DNA of 64,000 nt from DAIPKP01 sp964545875 (GTDB taxonomy: Bacteria > Synergistota > Synergistia > Synergistales > Aminiphilaceae): positions 62,001 to 126,000 of the forward strand of contig CAZJHH010000005.1 of NCBI GenBank assembly GCA_964545875.1, written 5' to 3'. How positions within the stretch are numbered: position 1 is the stretch's first letter; each line of letters begins with the position of its first letter. Below the pieces are notes generated by a model that made no database searches, had not been told where the DNA came from, and saw nothing but the letters and a program-made list of their open reading frames with translations. The translations under genes were made by a program, and so were the position numbers. Shown here piece by piece: positions 27,460 through 35,460 of the stretch.

Positions 27460-28463
27460 AATCTTCTCCCCTCTCGCTCAAGTTCGCTTCGAATCGTTTC
27501 TACCCCTTGACTCTCCGCAAAATCATGGGCAATCCGGAGGGCTCCCGCCACGGCCCTGGCTTTGGAACCTCCGTGAGCTTTGATAACCACACCGTCCACT
27601 CCCAGAAGGGGGCTCCCTCCTCGATCTTCGTAATCGAAACGGTGTCGTAAACTTCGTATCATGGGATACATGAGCATAATGCCGAGTTTTGCAAGAAAAC
27701 GCTTGGAGACCTCGTCCCGGACGGTTTTGTAGAGGATATCTCCTATTCCTTCCATACACTTAAGAAGCAGATTTCCCGTAAAGCCATCGCAGACCATGAC
27801 ATCCGCAGGCCCTCGCGGAATGTCGCGCCCTTCCACGTAGCCCTTGAAATTGAGACCGCTCTCCAGGAGCATCTCCCGGGCTGCGGTAAGCACGTCTCCT
27901 CCCTTGATATCCTCTTCGCCGTTGGAGAGAAGGGCGATTTCGGGGTTGGGAACGTTCATGAGAGAGCGCATATAGACCTCTCCCACAAGGGCAAACTGAA
28001 AGAGATTTATGGCGCGGCACCGAACCGTGGCTCCCACATCGATGAGAAGAGAAGGCCGGTCGAAGGTGGGAAGGGGAATGCCCAGTCCGGGGCGGTCAAT
28101 TCCCGGAATTCTCCCCACCACGAGAACCCCTCCCGCTACGATGGCCCCGGTATTTCCTGCGGAAATGCATCCCTTGGCCTCTTTGGAGCGCACCAGTTCC
28201 ATGGCAAGGCGCAAGCTGGATCTTCTTTTCTTGCGAATCGCCACCGAAGGAGATTCGTCCATGGCTATAACCTCGTCCGCATGTACGATGTGCAATCGGC
28301 TTCGGAGAGGCACCTCGCAATCCTTCAGAAGAACCTCGATTCTCGGGCCATCCCCTACGAGGGCGATTTCCAAATCTCTGCAACGGGAACACGCCTGCAC
28401 AGCCCCCTTGACGATTTCGGAGGGAGCGTGATCTCCTCCCATGGCATCCAATGCAAGAAGCAT
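27456..28463 (-). CDS. plsX: Phosphate acyltransferase PlsX
   Basis: PlsX turns acyl-ACP into acyl phosphate for the first acylation of glycerol-3-phosphate. The 335-residue protein begins LLALDAMGGDHAP and has SAGNTGAIVAGG and VCDGFTGNLLLK, the family landmarks. I chose the ATG at 28463 because the conserved start fits it best; a GTG nine bases upstream is an option. It stands between fapR (34-base gap) and fabH. No plsY is present here. Confidence 0.95.
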   Translation of the reverse strand: MLLALDAMGGDHAPSEIVKGAVQACSRCRDLEIALVGDGPRIEVLLKDCEVPLRSRLHIVHADEVIAMDESPSVAIRKKRRSSLRLAMELVRSKEAKGCISAGNTGAIVAGGVLVVGRIPGIDRPGLGIPLPTFDRPSLLIDVGATVRCRAINLFQFALVGEVYMRSLMNVPNPEIALLSNGEEDIKGGDVLTAAREMLLESGLNFKGYVEGRDIPRGPADVMVCDGFTGNLLLKCMEGIGDILYKTVRDEVSKRFLAKLGIMLMYPMIRSLRHRFDYEDRGGSPLLGVDGVVIKAHGGSKARAVAGALRIAHDFAESQGVETIRSELEREGRRL

Positions 28464-28497
28464 TGTCAGCACCTCGCTTCCGTAATGACGTTTACGT

Positions 28498-29076
28498 TTA
28501 TTCAGTGCGGAGAGGAGTTCCTTCCGTAGCGACCACGATATAGCGTCCCACGAAGATCTCCACTTCTTCTACTCTCGTGCGAACACTGACGACATATTTG
28601 TTTCCTTTGTGAACCCCCACTTTCGCTCTCGCCACCAGCTTGTCTCCCACATAGGCGGGACGCTTATACCGAACCCTGCCAGAGCCCGTAACCACCGTAT
28701 CTGCACCGATCACCGCAATGGCGAGAGAGCTTGCCTGGGAATAGATATGATGATCCCATACGATACCCGTATGGCGAAAAGCCATCTCTTTGGTGGCGTG
28801 AAAAACCGAAAGAGCCCATGAGTTGGGCTCCAGCTCGAGAAGCTCCCCCACCACCTCGTCACACCGCATGGAACGAAGCCGGCTTGTAGCCTTCTCCGCC
28901 ATCTGGCGCATGCGCTCCCGAAGCTCGGGGATACCGAGAAGTGCCCGATCAAGGCGTATGGTACTGATACTTACGTCAAGTAACGAAGCAAGCTCCTCGT
29001 CCGTGTACAACGGATTGCCCTCAAGCAGGGAACACAAATTGGAATGTCGCTGTTTCCGGATGTAGGAACGTGCCAA
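28498..29076 (-). CDS. fapR: FapR, malonyl-CoA-responsive repressor of lipid synthesis
   Basis: The 192-residue protein joins a DeoR-like helix-turn-helix (about 20-60: YTDEELASLLDVSISTIRLD, then IPELRERM) to a hotdog-fold thioesterase-like domain (about 75-190). This is the FapR layout known from Bacillus, where malonyl-CoA binding releases the repressor from fab promoters. It heads the plsX-fabH-fabK-fabD-fabG-acpP-fabF string, so autogenous control is likely. The start is TTG with AAGGAG 8 bases upstream and a strong promoter ahead of it. Confidence 0.92.
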   Translation of the reverse strand: MARSYIRKQRHSNLCSLLEGNPLYTDEELASLLDVSISTIRLDRALLGIPELRERMRQMAEKATSRLRSMRCDEVVGELLELEPNSWALSVFHATKEMAFRHTGIVWDHHIYSQASSLAIAVIGADTVVTGSGRVRYKRPAYVGDKLVARAKVGVHKGNKYVVSVRTRVEEVEIFVGRYIVVATEGTPLRTE

Positions 29077-29098
29077 CGCGCTCTCTCCTTTTTAGGAT

Positions 29099-29121
29099 CT
29101 GGTTATAAAACAAACTGCCAG
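29099..29121 (-). promoter_or_regulatory. Candidate FapR operator
   Basis: An imperfect inverted repeat with CTGG at one end and CCAG at the other spans 23 bases right at the expected transcription start of fapR. It does not match the Bacillus FapR consensus closely, so its role is a guess from position alone. Confidence 0.25.
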
Positions 29122-29123
29122 TA

Positions 29124-29152
29124 AGTATAGAGAAAGGAGCCTTTTCGGTCAA
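29124..29152 (-). promoter_or_regulatory. fapR-fab operon promoter
   Basis: On the minus strand TTGACC and TATACT are spaced by exactly 17 bases. The -10 box is 47 bases ahead of the fapR start codon. The -35 box begins three bases past the end of the rpmF terminator. Confidence 0.8.
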
Positions 29153-29155
29153 TAG

Positions 29156-29192
29156 AAAAAAGGAGGAACATAACCTCTGTTCCTCCTTTTTT
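29156..29192 (-). terminator. rpmF operon terminator
   Basis: A perfect 15-bp stem (29156-29170 with 29178-29192, 7-base loop) with GGAGGAACA as its GC part ends in six T on the minus strand. It closes ackA-yceD-rpmF. The stem is A/T flanked on both sides and would also work on the plus strand, where nothing needs it. Confidence 0.88.
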
Positions 29193-29234
29193 ATCCCTTT
29201 TTCGGCGAAAATTTTCGCGAAATCTTCGGAAAGG

Positions 29235-29426
29235 CTACAGTTCTTCTACGTCTTTGAGAACCTTTCTCCCCCGATAATAGCCGCATTCGGGGCAGGCTCG
29301 ATAATTCATCGCCATCTCTCCGCAGTGGGGACACGTGCTGAGCCCCGGGGCCGACAGGGCGGCAAGCCAGGTGGCCTTACGTTTTGCCGTTTTTGTGTGG
29401 GACACTCTTCTTTTAGGAACTGCCAT
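29235..29426 (-). CDS. rpmF: 50S ribosomal protein L32
   Basis: The 63-residue protein begins MAVPKRRVSHTKTAKRKA and carries two zinc-type pairs, CPHCGE and CPECGYYRG, typical of L32. GGAGGGAAATAACC precedes the ATG. It overlaps the end of the YceD gene by 14 bases; yceD-rpmF is one of the most widely kept bacterial pairs. Confidence 0.96.
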   Translation of the reverse strand: MAVPKRRVSHTKTAKRKATWLAALSAPGLSTCPHCGEMAMNYRACPECGYYRGRKVLKDVEEL

Positions 29427-29994
29427 GGTTATTTCCCTCCTTTTCCTCGAAAAAGTGCATCGCCTTCAACGAGGCGAGTCGTGGATCTATTCTCTGGGCC
29501 GTGCAGGAACAAGGGTTTTCGTTGCGATCTGCTCCGCACTCGGGGCATATTCCCAAGCAATCTTCCCGGCAGAGAAGAACCCTGGGCAAGGATTCCAGAA
29601 AGGTTTCCCAGAGAGGCTCCCGGATACGTACTCCCCGTTCCAGGGAGTCCACCACCACAAGTTCCTCCTCCGCCATGCTTTCAAGGCTTTCCCGGGAATT
29701 TCCCGCCATGAAGATATACCGCAAGGATCCCTCTATTTCCCGGCGGAGGGGCTTGAGGCATTTGGCACATTCCCCTTCCGCTTCCGCCCGAACAGAAAGG
29801 ATAACACAAAGATGCCTTTCATGCCAATCATATTTTACAGAAAAAGCGAGCCCCCCGGGGAAAATCAGTTTCTGTCCGTACATTTCCACTGCAAAGGGAG
29901 TGGCATCTTCCCAGGAGAACTCTCCCCATCCGGAAGAGTTTTCCCGAAAAAGCCGTATTTCCCACTCCCCGGGGCAGGTTTCGTAAATGTTCAT
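29413..29994 (-). CDS. YceD/DUF177 family protein
   Basis: This 193-residue protein matches the YceD family next to rpmF, which has been linked to 23S rRNA precursor accumulation in bacteria and plants; its molecular action is not settled. It has ECAKCLKPLRREIEG in the middle and a C-terminal Cys cluster (CREDCLGICPECGADRNENP, CSC) that looks like a metal site. It starts 9 bases after ackA and overlaps rpmF. Confidence 0.88.
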   Translation of the reverse strand: MNIYETCPGEWEIRLFRENSSGWGEFSWEDATPFAVEMYGQKLIFPGGLAFSVKYDWHERHLCVILSVRAEAEGECAKCLKPLRREIEGSLRYIFMAGNSRESLESMAEEELVVVDSLERGVRIREPLWETFLESLPRVLLCREDCLGICPECGADRNENPCSCTAQRIDPRLASLKAMHFFEEKEGNNHGSS

Positions 29995-30003
29995 GGCTCT
30001 CCG

Positions 30004-31197
30004 TCAGGAGACGAGCTCCTTCGTGTCCCGGGCAATGACGAGCTCTTCGTTGGTAGGAACAATCATGAGGGCCACTTTGGAGCTCTCCGCAGAGATGATG
30101 GTTTCTTGTCCTCGAACCCGGTTTTTATCCTTGTCGAAGACGGCTCCGAGAAAGCCCAGTTCCTTGCAAACCATCTCGCGAATGAGAGCGCTGTTTTCAC
30201 CTATTCCCGCAGTGAAAACCACCGCATCCACGCCGTTCATGGCCGCCGCATAGGAACCGATGTACTTCCGGATACCGTAACAGAGCATGTCCAAAGCAAG
30301 CTTGGCCCGGGGATCTCCCTGGGCGGCACCGTCCTCCACATCCCGCAGGTCGCTGCTGATGCCGGATATGCCATGAACGCCGCTTTTCTTGTTGAGAATC
30401 TGGGCCATGTCTTCCGGAGCTATCTTCTGATCCTGCATGACCTGCAGCACCAGGGAGCAGTCCACATCGCCGCAGCGGGTTCCCATGAGCACTCCGGGAA
30501 GAGGGGTGAAGCCCATGCTGGTATCCACGGATTTGCCGTGCTGCACCGCGGTGATGGAGCTGCCGTTTCCGAGATGGCAGGTGATGATTTTCAGCTCTTC
30601 GGGTTTCTTTCCGAGAATGGCCGCAGCCCGATCCGCCACGTACCGGTGACTGGTGCCGTGAAATCCATACCGCCGCATGCCGTACTCGGAGTAATACTCA
30701 TAGGGAACTCCGTACATATAGGCATAATTGGGAGCGGTCTGATGGAAGGCGGTGTCGAAAACCGCCACCTGGGGAATATCCGGAAGGGTTTCCTTCATGG
30801 CCCGGATACCCGTGAGATTCGCGGGATTATGCAGAGGGGCGAAGGCGCAGCATTTATCGATGGCTGCCATAACGTTGTCGTCAATAATCACGGAAGCGGT
30901 GAAATCCTCACCCCCGTGAACCACCCGATGTCCCACCGCGGTAAGTTCTTCCAGGCTTTCGAGAACTCCGTGATCCTTCGAGAGAATCGCTTCGAGAACG
31001 AGCTGCACCGCCACCTTGTGGTTGGGAATATCCCGTTCTTTAGTCACCGAGTCTCCGCAAGAAGGGCTGTGCTTCAGCAGAGATCCCTCGATGCCGATAC
31101 GCTCCACCAGTCCCTTGCAGAGCACCGATTCTTTTTCCATGTCGAAAAGCTGATACTTCAACGATGAACTGCCGCAGTTCAATACCAAAACTTTCAA
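30004..31197 (-). CDS. ackA: Acetate kinase
   Basis: AckA makes ATP from acetyl phosphate, giving acetate; it is a core fermentation enzyme. The 397-residue protein begins KVLVLNCGSSSLKYQ and has RRYGFHGTSHRYVA, HLGNGSS and TAGIGENS, all family motifs. The TTG start at 31197 has AAGGAGG 8 bases upstream. It is divergent from tmcAL and followed by yceD-rpmF. No pta is next to it. Butyrate or propionate kinase is unlikely given these motifs. Confidence 0.95.
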   Translation of the reverse strand: MKVLVLNCGSSSLKYQLFDMEKESVLCKGLVERIGIEGSLLKHSPSCGDSVTKERDIPNHKVAVQLVLEAILSKDHGVLESLEELTAVGHRVVHGGEDFTASVIIDDNVMAAIDKCCAFAPLHNPANLTGIRAMKETLPDIPQVAVFDTAFHQTAPNYAYMYGVPYEYYSEYGMRRYGFHGTSHRYVADRAAAILGKKPEELKIITCHLGNGSSITAVQHGKSVDTSMGFTPLPGVLMGTRCGDVDCSLVLQVMQDQKIAPEDMAQILNKKSGVHGISGISSDLRDVEDGAAQGDPRAKLALDMLCYGIRKYIGSYAAAMNGVDAVVFTAGIGENSALIREMVCKELGFLGAVFDKDKNRVRGQETIISAESSKVALMIVPTNEELVIARDTKELVS

Positions 31198-31210
31198 AAT
31201 GATGGCCTCC

Positions 31211-31239
31211 TTGACCTTTTGTTCTCCTCCACGTATAGA
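31211..31239 (+). promoter_or_regulatory. tmcAL promoter
   Basis: TTGACC and TATAGA are spaced by 17 bases on the plus strand, 31 bases ahead of the tmcAL ATG. The -35 box overlaps the ribosome site of the divergent ackA, so the two genes share a very short control region. Confidence 0.7.
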
Positions 31240-31253
31240 ATAGGGTTCTATAC
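31233..31253. promoter_or_regulatory. Inverted repeat between ackA and tmcAL
   Basis: GTATAGAA and TTCTATAC form a perfect 8-bp inverted repeat with a 5-base spacer. It covers the tmcAL -10 box and offers TATAGAA on the minus strand too, where it could act as the ackA -10. It may be an operator for both genes or simply two facing -10 boxes. Confidence 0.45.
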
Positions 31254-31270
31254 TCAAGGAGGGATATTCT

Positions 31271-32488
31271 ATGACGACATGCCGAGTGGCGGGCATCGTG
31301 GCGGAATACAATCCCCTGCACCGGGGGCATGCATACCATTTGGAGGAGACGAAACGAGCGGCAGGAGCGGAAGCCCTGGTGGTGGTGCTCTCCTCGGATT
31401 TTCTTCAGCGAGGGGAACCCGCCTGCGTGAATAAATGGACCCGCACCGCCATGGCGCTGGAATGCGGGGCGGATCTGGTGCTGGAGCTTCCCGCCCTGTT
31501 TTCCTGTCACAACGCTTCGGTTTTCGCCAACGCCGGGGTGGATATCCTGGCGGCCACGGGAGTAGTGACCCATCTTTCCTTCGGCATGGAAAATCCCGAT
31601 GTCCCCCTGGAACCCCTGGTGGACATTCTATTGCAGGAACCCCCTCAGTTCAAGGCGGAGCTTCGAAAGCTTCTGGATCGGGGACACTCCTACGCCGAAG
31701 CCAAGAGCCGGGCTCTGGAAGCCTCTTTGAAAGGGGAACGCTCTCTTTCCCTGGAGCAGCCGAACAACATTCTTGCCCTGGGATATGCCAAGAGAATCCG
31801 GGAGAAAAGATACCCCCTGGAGATGGTGCGGATCCTCCGGAAAGGAGGAGGATATCACGATTCCGAGCCCCAGGCTATCTCCAGCGCCACCGCCATCCGG
31901 AAACTGCTCTTTCAGGGAAAAACATCCCAGGCCATGGAGCTTCTGCCCCAAAGCTCGGGGAAACTTCTCGGGGAGGATCTCCGGCGAGGGCGCTGCATCA
32001 CCAGCTTCGATACCCTATGGCGAGTTTTTCAAGGGACGCTGCTCTCCCGATCCCCCGATGATCTGCGCTCTTTTGCAGAAATTCGAGAGGGTTTCGAAAA
32101 CCGAATCTATCGAAGCGCCCTCGAAAGCGACAGTTGGGAAAAATTTGTAGAGGCTTGCAGCACCAGGCGCTATCCCCGCACCCGGGTGCAACGGCACGCG
32201 GCGCATATTCTCCTGGGGCTCGACCACTGGACCAATCGGGGAGCCCAGCGTCTGGGGCCTCCCTATATCCGGGTTCTCGGTTTCTCTTCCCGAGGCAAGA
32301 TCCTTCTTCGGCACATGCGCACAAGGGCACATCTTCCTATTGTATCAAAAGCCGCCTGGGGAGATCAAAAAAGTTTTCCCCACCAAGTCATGCGCTATGA
32401 GCACCGATGCGCCGCTCTCTGGGAAATTCTCGCCCCCTTCCCAGAAAAAGGACGAGAAAAACGGCAGAAGGTTATGGAGATTCCGTAA
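31271..32488 (+). CDS. tmcAL: tRNA(Met) cytidine acetate ligase TmcAL
   Basis: TmcAL makes N4-acetylcytidine at the wobble base of elongator tRNA-Met from acetate and ATP. The 405-residue protein belongs to the nucleotidyltransferase fold: GIVAEYNPLHRGHAYHL (9-25) carries the HxGH motif, and FLQRGEPACVNKWTRTAMAL and LPALFSCHNASVFANAGV are family landmarks. AAGGAGGG precedes the ATG by 8 bases. Its tRNA partner is encoded at 9796. The 3' end overlaps the convergent coaD by 17 bases. Confidence 0.9.
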   Translation: MTTCRVAGIVAEYNPLHRGHAYHLEETKRAAGAEALVVVLSSDFLQRGEPACVNKWTRTAMALECGADLVLELPALFSCHNASVFANAGVDILAATGVVTHLSFGMENPDVPLEPLVDILLQEPPQFKAELRKLLDRGHSYAEAKSRALEASLKGERSLSLEQPNNILALGYAKRIREKRYPLEMVRILRKGGGYHDSEPQAISSATAIRKLLFQGKTSQAMELLPQSSGKLLGEDLRRGRCITSFDTLWRVFQGTLLSRSPDDLRSFAEIREGFENRIYRSALESDSWEKFVEACSTRRYPRTRVQRHAAHILLGLDHWTNRGAQRLGPPYIRVLGFSSRGKILLRHMRTRAHLPIVSKAAWGDQKSFPHQVMRYEHRCAALWEILAPFPEKGREKRQKVMEIP

Positions 32489-32978
32489 AATCTTCCTCGG
32501 GAAGCGGGAATTTTTCCCGAAGCCGTCGATATACTCCGGGAGGTACCAGCTTCTGCACGGATCCTCCGAAACGAAAAACCTCCTTCACGGATCGGCTCGA
32601 AAGGTACGAATACCGGGCATCCGTGGCGATGAAAAGGGTTTCGATCTCCGAAGCAAGCTGCCGGTTCATCTGGGCGAGCTGAAACTCGTATTCGAAATCC
32701 GAAAGGGCCCGAAGCCCCCGGAGAATGATCTTGCTCTGTTGCGTGCGCATGAAATCCACCAGAAGCCCCTCGAAGGAGCAGATTTTTACGTTGGGAAGGT
32801 GACTTAGGGCCTCCCGGGCCATGGCCTCCCTCTCCTGAATGGTGAAGGTGGGCACCTTCTGGGGATTGTGGAGAATGGCGAAAACCACCTCGTCGAAGAG
32901 AGCGGCGGAACGTTCGGCAATGTAGATGTGCCCGTTGGTGCAGGGATCGAAGGATCCCGGATAGACCGCACGGATCAT
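32472..32978 (-). CDS. coaD: Phosphopantetheine adenylyltransferase
   Basis: CoaD adenylates 4'-phosphopantetheine, the next-to-last step to CoA. The 168-residue protein begins MIRAVYPGSFDPCTNGHIYI with the TxGH-type motif as TNGH, then has ILRGLRALSDFEYEFQLAQM and YSYLSSRSVKEV. The start overlaps rsmD as ATGA. rsmD-coaD is a very common pair. Confidence 0.96.
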   Translation of the reverse strand: MIRAVYPGSFDPCTNGHIYIAERSAALFDEVVFAILHNPQKVPTFTIQEREAMAREALSHLPNVKICSFEGLLVDFMRTQQSKIILRGLRALSDFEYEFQLAQMNRQLASEIETLFIATDARYSYLSSRSVKEVFRFGGSVQKLVPPGVYRRLREKFPLPEEDFTESP

Positions 32979-33502
32979 GCTCTCTCGCCTCCTTCGGGAT
33001 TTTTCAGGGGTTCCGGAGAAGCATGAAAGTAGGTGAGAAGGGTTTCACCGTACTGCTTCTCCCGGCGCTCCATGCCGGGAAAACCCTCGGGACAGGGCTC
33101 TCGTTTGCTGTGTTCCAGCACGATGACTCCCCCCGGGGCCAAGAGAGAGGCGTGGCTCTCCAGAAGTTCCACCACCACCGGAGGCCATCCCTCGAGGTAA
33201 GGGGGATCAGCGAAGATGATGTCGAAACGCCGCCCTTTCCGGCAGAGATAACGCACTCCCTGGGGAACATGGGAAATAAGAACCTCCACTCCCAAAGGCT
33301 TTCCCTCCTGAACGAGGCTTTTCCGCTGTTCCCGGAGAAGCTCCACCGCCACCACCGGGGAAGCCCCCCGCCGGGCAGCCTCGAAAGCGATCTGACCGGT
33401 TCCCGAAAAAAGATCCAGAAAAGATCGTCCCTCCAAAGGCCCCAGAGTACTGAAAAGAGCAAGCTTCACCTTCCCTGATGTGGGCCGGATACGGGAGCTC
33501 AC
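32975..33502 (-). CDS. rsmD: 16S rRNA (guanine(966)-N(2))-methyltransferase RsmD
   Basis: RsmD methylates G966 of 16S rRNA. The 175-residue protein has the SAM motif FLDLFSGTGQIAFEAARRGA and the catalytic DPPY in IIFADPPYLEGW. It lacks the short Arg-rich N-terminus (RIIAGxxRGR) seen in many homologues and starts GTG within four bases of the trmB stop (GTGA). It is therefore slightly short for the family. Confidence 0.9.
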   Translation of the reverse strand: MSSRIRPTSGKVKLALFSTLGPLEGRSFLDLFSGTGQIAFEAARRGASPVVAVELLREQRKSLVQEGKPLGVEVLISHVPQGVRYLCRKGRRFDIIFADPPYLEGWPPVVVELLESHASLLAPGGVIVLEHSKREPCPEGFPGMERREKQYGETLLTYFHASPEPLKNPEGGERA

Positions 33503-34458
33503 GAAGCGGCGCTCCTCCCCAGAACCCTTTCGAAAAGCATTCCCACCTCTTCAAAGGCTTGCAGCACCGAAGGAGTCCGGCAGGGCACCGTGGCGGGATC
33601 GAATTTGAGCAGAGTCTCTCCCTCCCGGGGAACGAGGCGGAGGTAAAACCGCTGCTGATACCCTTCGTCGTAGGAGATGATGAGGAGCAGCAATTCCCCC
33701 TCGGGGCCTCGGAAAATCTCTTTGAGAGTCCATCCTCCGGCACCGTTTTTACCGGAAGCTTCCAGGAAAAATCGCTGTATTTCAGGATACTCCAGAGAAA
33801 GAATTCCTTCAAACCTCGTATGCATGACTCTCTCCTTCGAACTATACCTTGCGTGAGGCCAGGGGAATTTTTTGCTCACTCGCACCATGTAGGAACGTTT
33901 CCCCAGGGCCCGCCATTTTCTTCCATACTTGGTTTCGAGATGATCCGGCAATTCCGTAAGCACCTCTCCGCTTTCCAGGGCTGGATGTGATCCCAGGCGG
34001 CTCCGCACTTCTTCGGCATACCACCCCTCGTCGGAGACAAAGGAAAAAACTCCCTCCTTCGCAAGAACGCCTGCGAGAACATCCGCGAACCTTCGGCTGG
34101 TTACCCGGCGCTTGGAATGCTTCTGCTTGGGCCAGGGACACGGATAATTCATGTAAATCCGGGATATTCCCTCTTCCCGAAAACACTCTCCCAGGAGGAA
34201 ACGCACATCTCCGTGAAGCAGATAGACATTGGGAATTTCCTGCTGTCGAATCCGTTTCAAAGCCTTGTGAATACAGGCAAGAGAAATCTCCACTCCCACC
34301 ACGGGATTTTTCGGGTATTCCTCCCCGAGACGCATAAGAAACTCGCCGTTACCGAAACCGATCTCCACCACCGCCTTCTCTCCTGAAAAGGCGGCAAAAT
34401 CCAAGGGCTCTCCCACCGCAGAGGGAGCAAGTAAGATATCGCCGTAGGTCCGTTTCAT
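33499..34458 (-). CDS. trmB: tRNA (guanine-N(7)-)-methyltransferase with C-terminal extension
   Basis: TrmB methylates G46 of tRNAs. The Rossmann core (about 1-197) has VVEIGFGNGEFLMRLGEEYP, and GVEISLACIHKALKRI. The motif usually written NFPDPWPKKRHxKRR reads NYPCPWPKQKHSKRR here (104-118), so a conserved Asp is Cys. Residues 198-319 are an added C-terminal domain; most TrmB proteins stop near 220. Long C-terminal regions are known in some thermophile TrmB proteins. The tRNA methylation role is likely but these two points leave room for a variant. Confidence 0.82.
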   Translation of the reverse strand: MKRTYGDILLAPSAVGEPLDFAAFSGEKAVVEIGFGNGEFLMRLGEEYPKNPVVGVEISLACIHKALKRIRQQEIPNVYLLHGDVRFLLGECFREEGISRIYMNYPCPWPKQKHSKRRVTSRRFADVLAGVLAKEGVFSFVSDEGWYAEEVRSRLGSHPALESGEVLTELPDHLETKYGRKWRALGKRSYMVRVSKKFPWPHARYSSKERVMHTRFEGILSLEYPEIQRFFLEASGKNGAGGWTLKEIFRGPEGELLLLIISYDEGYQQRFYLRLVPREGETLLKFDPATVPCRTPSVLQAFEEVGMLFERVLGRSAAS

Positions 34459-34545
34459 TCTCCCCCAAACTCCTTATCCTCGTTTATGCTATCCCCAAGA
34501 AGGCGAAAGTTCTTCTTCCTCCGGGGCATTTCTTCCAGAAAAGCC

Positions 34546-34591
34546 ATTATACCGTTTCGACGAGAAAAGGAAAATTTCTTTTCGAAAAGAA
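34546..34591 (-). promoter_or_regulatory. trmB-rsmD-coaD promoter region with a 16-bp palindrome
   Basis: A perfect TATAAT on the minus strand (34551-34546) lies 87 bases ahead of trmB; the -35 box is poor. Just upstream, 34576-34591 is a perfect 16-bp palindrome centred on TTTTCGAAAA, suited to a dimeric regulator or simply an A/T-rich element. The 285-base gap to the YbjN-like gene also holds that gene's terminator. A short frame ending at the trmB start (34455) looks spurious. Confidence 0.45.
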
Positions 34592-34673
34592 CATTTTTCC
34601 ATTTTTCCGATGAAGGGATGCCTCGAAAGTTTTCGAAAAAAATGCGGCACACCGGGAAATACATTCATTCAAA

Positions 34674-34704
34674 GAAAAACCCCGGTGCCGTAAGGCTCCC
34701 GGGG
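34674..34704 (-). terminator. Terminator of the YbjN-like gene
   Basis: On the minus strand CCCCGG pairs with CCGGGG (34704-34699 with 34685-34680), an inner GCC/GGC stem adds strength, and five T follow. It begins 40 bases after the stop of the gene at 34744. Confidence 0.8.
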
Positions 34705-34743
34705 AAAAATGGTATTCCTGAAAAAATATGACTCTCCGAAGGA

Positions 34744-35304
34744 TTATTCTTCAATCTCGGCGATAATTTTTTCCGGAGTCTCGTCACTGGCGATAACCTT
34801 CATGATTCCCGGAAGATAGTCGTCCATGGTGTTGACTGCGGGATAAATGGCACGGGCGATAAGGGGCTCCGAAAGCTCCGCTCCCTCGAAATCCAGGCTG
34901 CTCTTGTAGCGAATTTCTCCGTCACTGAAATCCATCTCGAAGTTTCCTATGAAAAGACCGTAGTTCGCCCGGGTAAGAAATTCCGCCATGGCGCTCATCT
35001 TGGCTTCCGGAACCTTTACAGGGGCGATGGCGTAGAAAATGAACTGTTCCTGGTCCACTCGAACCTGGGCGTAGCAACGCATGTCTCCGTTATCTCCGGT
35101 AAATCCCACCTTGTAGAGATACTTTCCTTCGATTCTCGTAGGATACCACCCGTCATCCGTCAGAAAGGTTCCCAGACGATCGAAAGCTTTGAGACCATTC
35201 TCCTCATCTGCCGCCTCGGAAACCGAAATTCCCATGCCCAGGAGAACGAAAAGAAGCGCAAGAACCATACCAGCCTTACATATAAAACCTTTGCGCCACA
35301 CCAT
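34744..35304 (-). CDS. Exported YbjN-domain protein
   Basis: This 186-residue protein has a clear signal peptide: MVWRKGF, a hydrophobic stretch (about 11-28) and a likely cut after VSEA. The mature part matches the YbjN/DUF1790 family, with FYAIAPVKVPEAKMSAMAEF and LTRANYGLFIGNFEMDFSDG, then AIYPAVNTMDDYLPGIM. The family is usually cytoplasmic and of unknown function, so an exported form is of some interest. The ATG at 35304 follows GGAGGGG by 6 bases; an upstream in-frame start would spoil the signal peptide. It is a single-gene unit. Confidence 0.82.
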   Translation of the reverse strand: MVWRKGFICKAGMVLALLFVLLGMGISVSEAADEENGLKAFDRLGTFLTDDGWYPTRIEGKYLYKVGFTGDNGDMRCYAQVRVDQEQFIFYAIAPVKVPEAKMSAMAEFLTRANYGLFIGNFEMDFSDGEIRYKSSLDFEGAELSEPLIARAIYPAVNTMDDYLPGIMKVIASDETPEKIIAEIEE

Positions 35305-35460
35305 GTGCAACCCCTCCTTTTTTGTAAGAACGCTACTCCGGATTCTCAAAAAACCTTCCCCCATTATGCCACCGCCCTAACGAAAAAACAAGATACCTCT
35401 TTCCATGAAGGCCTTTTTGCGATTCTTTGTTCCGGAAACTTCGAAAAACCCCCTTTGCTA

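Noticed and set aside
34455..34664. A 69-codon minus-strand frame ending at the trmB start, with an inner ATG giving about 30 residues
   Set aside because: The longer version starts upstream of the only promoter seen, the inner ATG overlaps the -10 box, and the composition is that of an A/T-rich leader.
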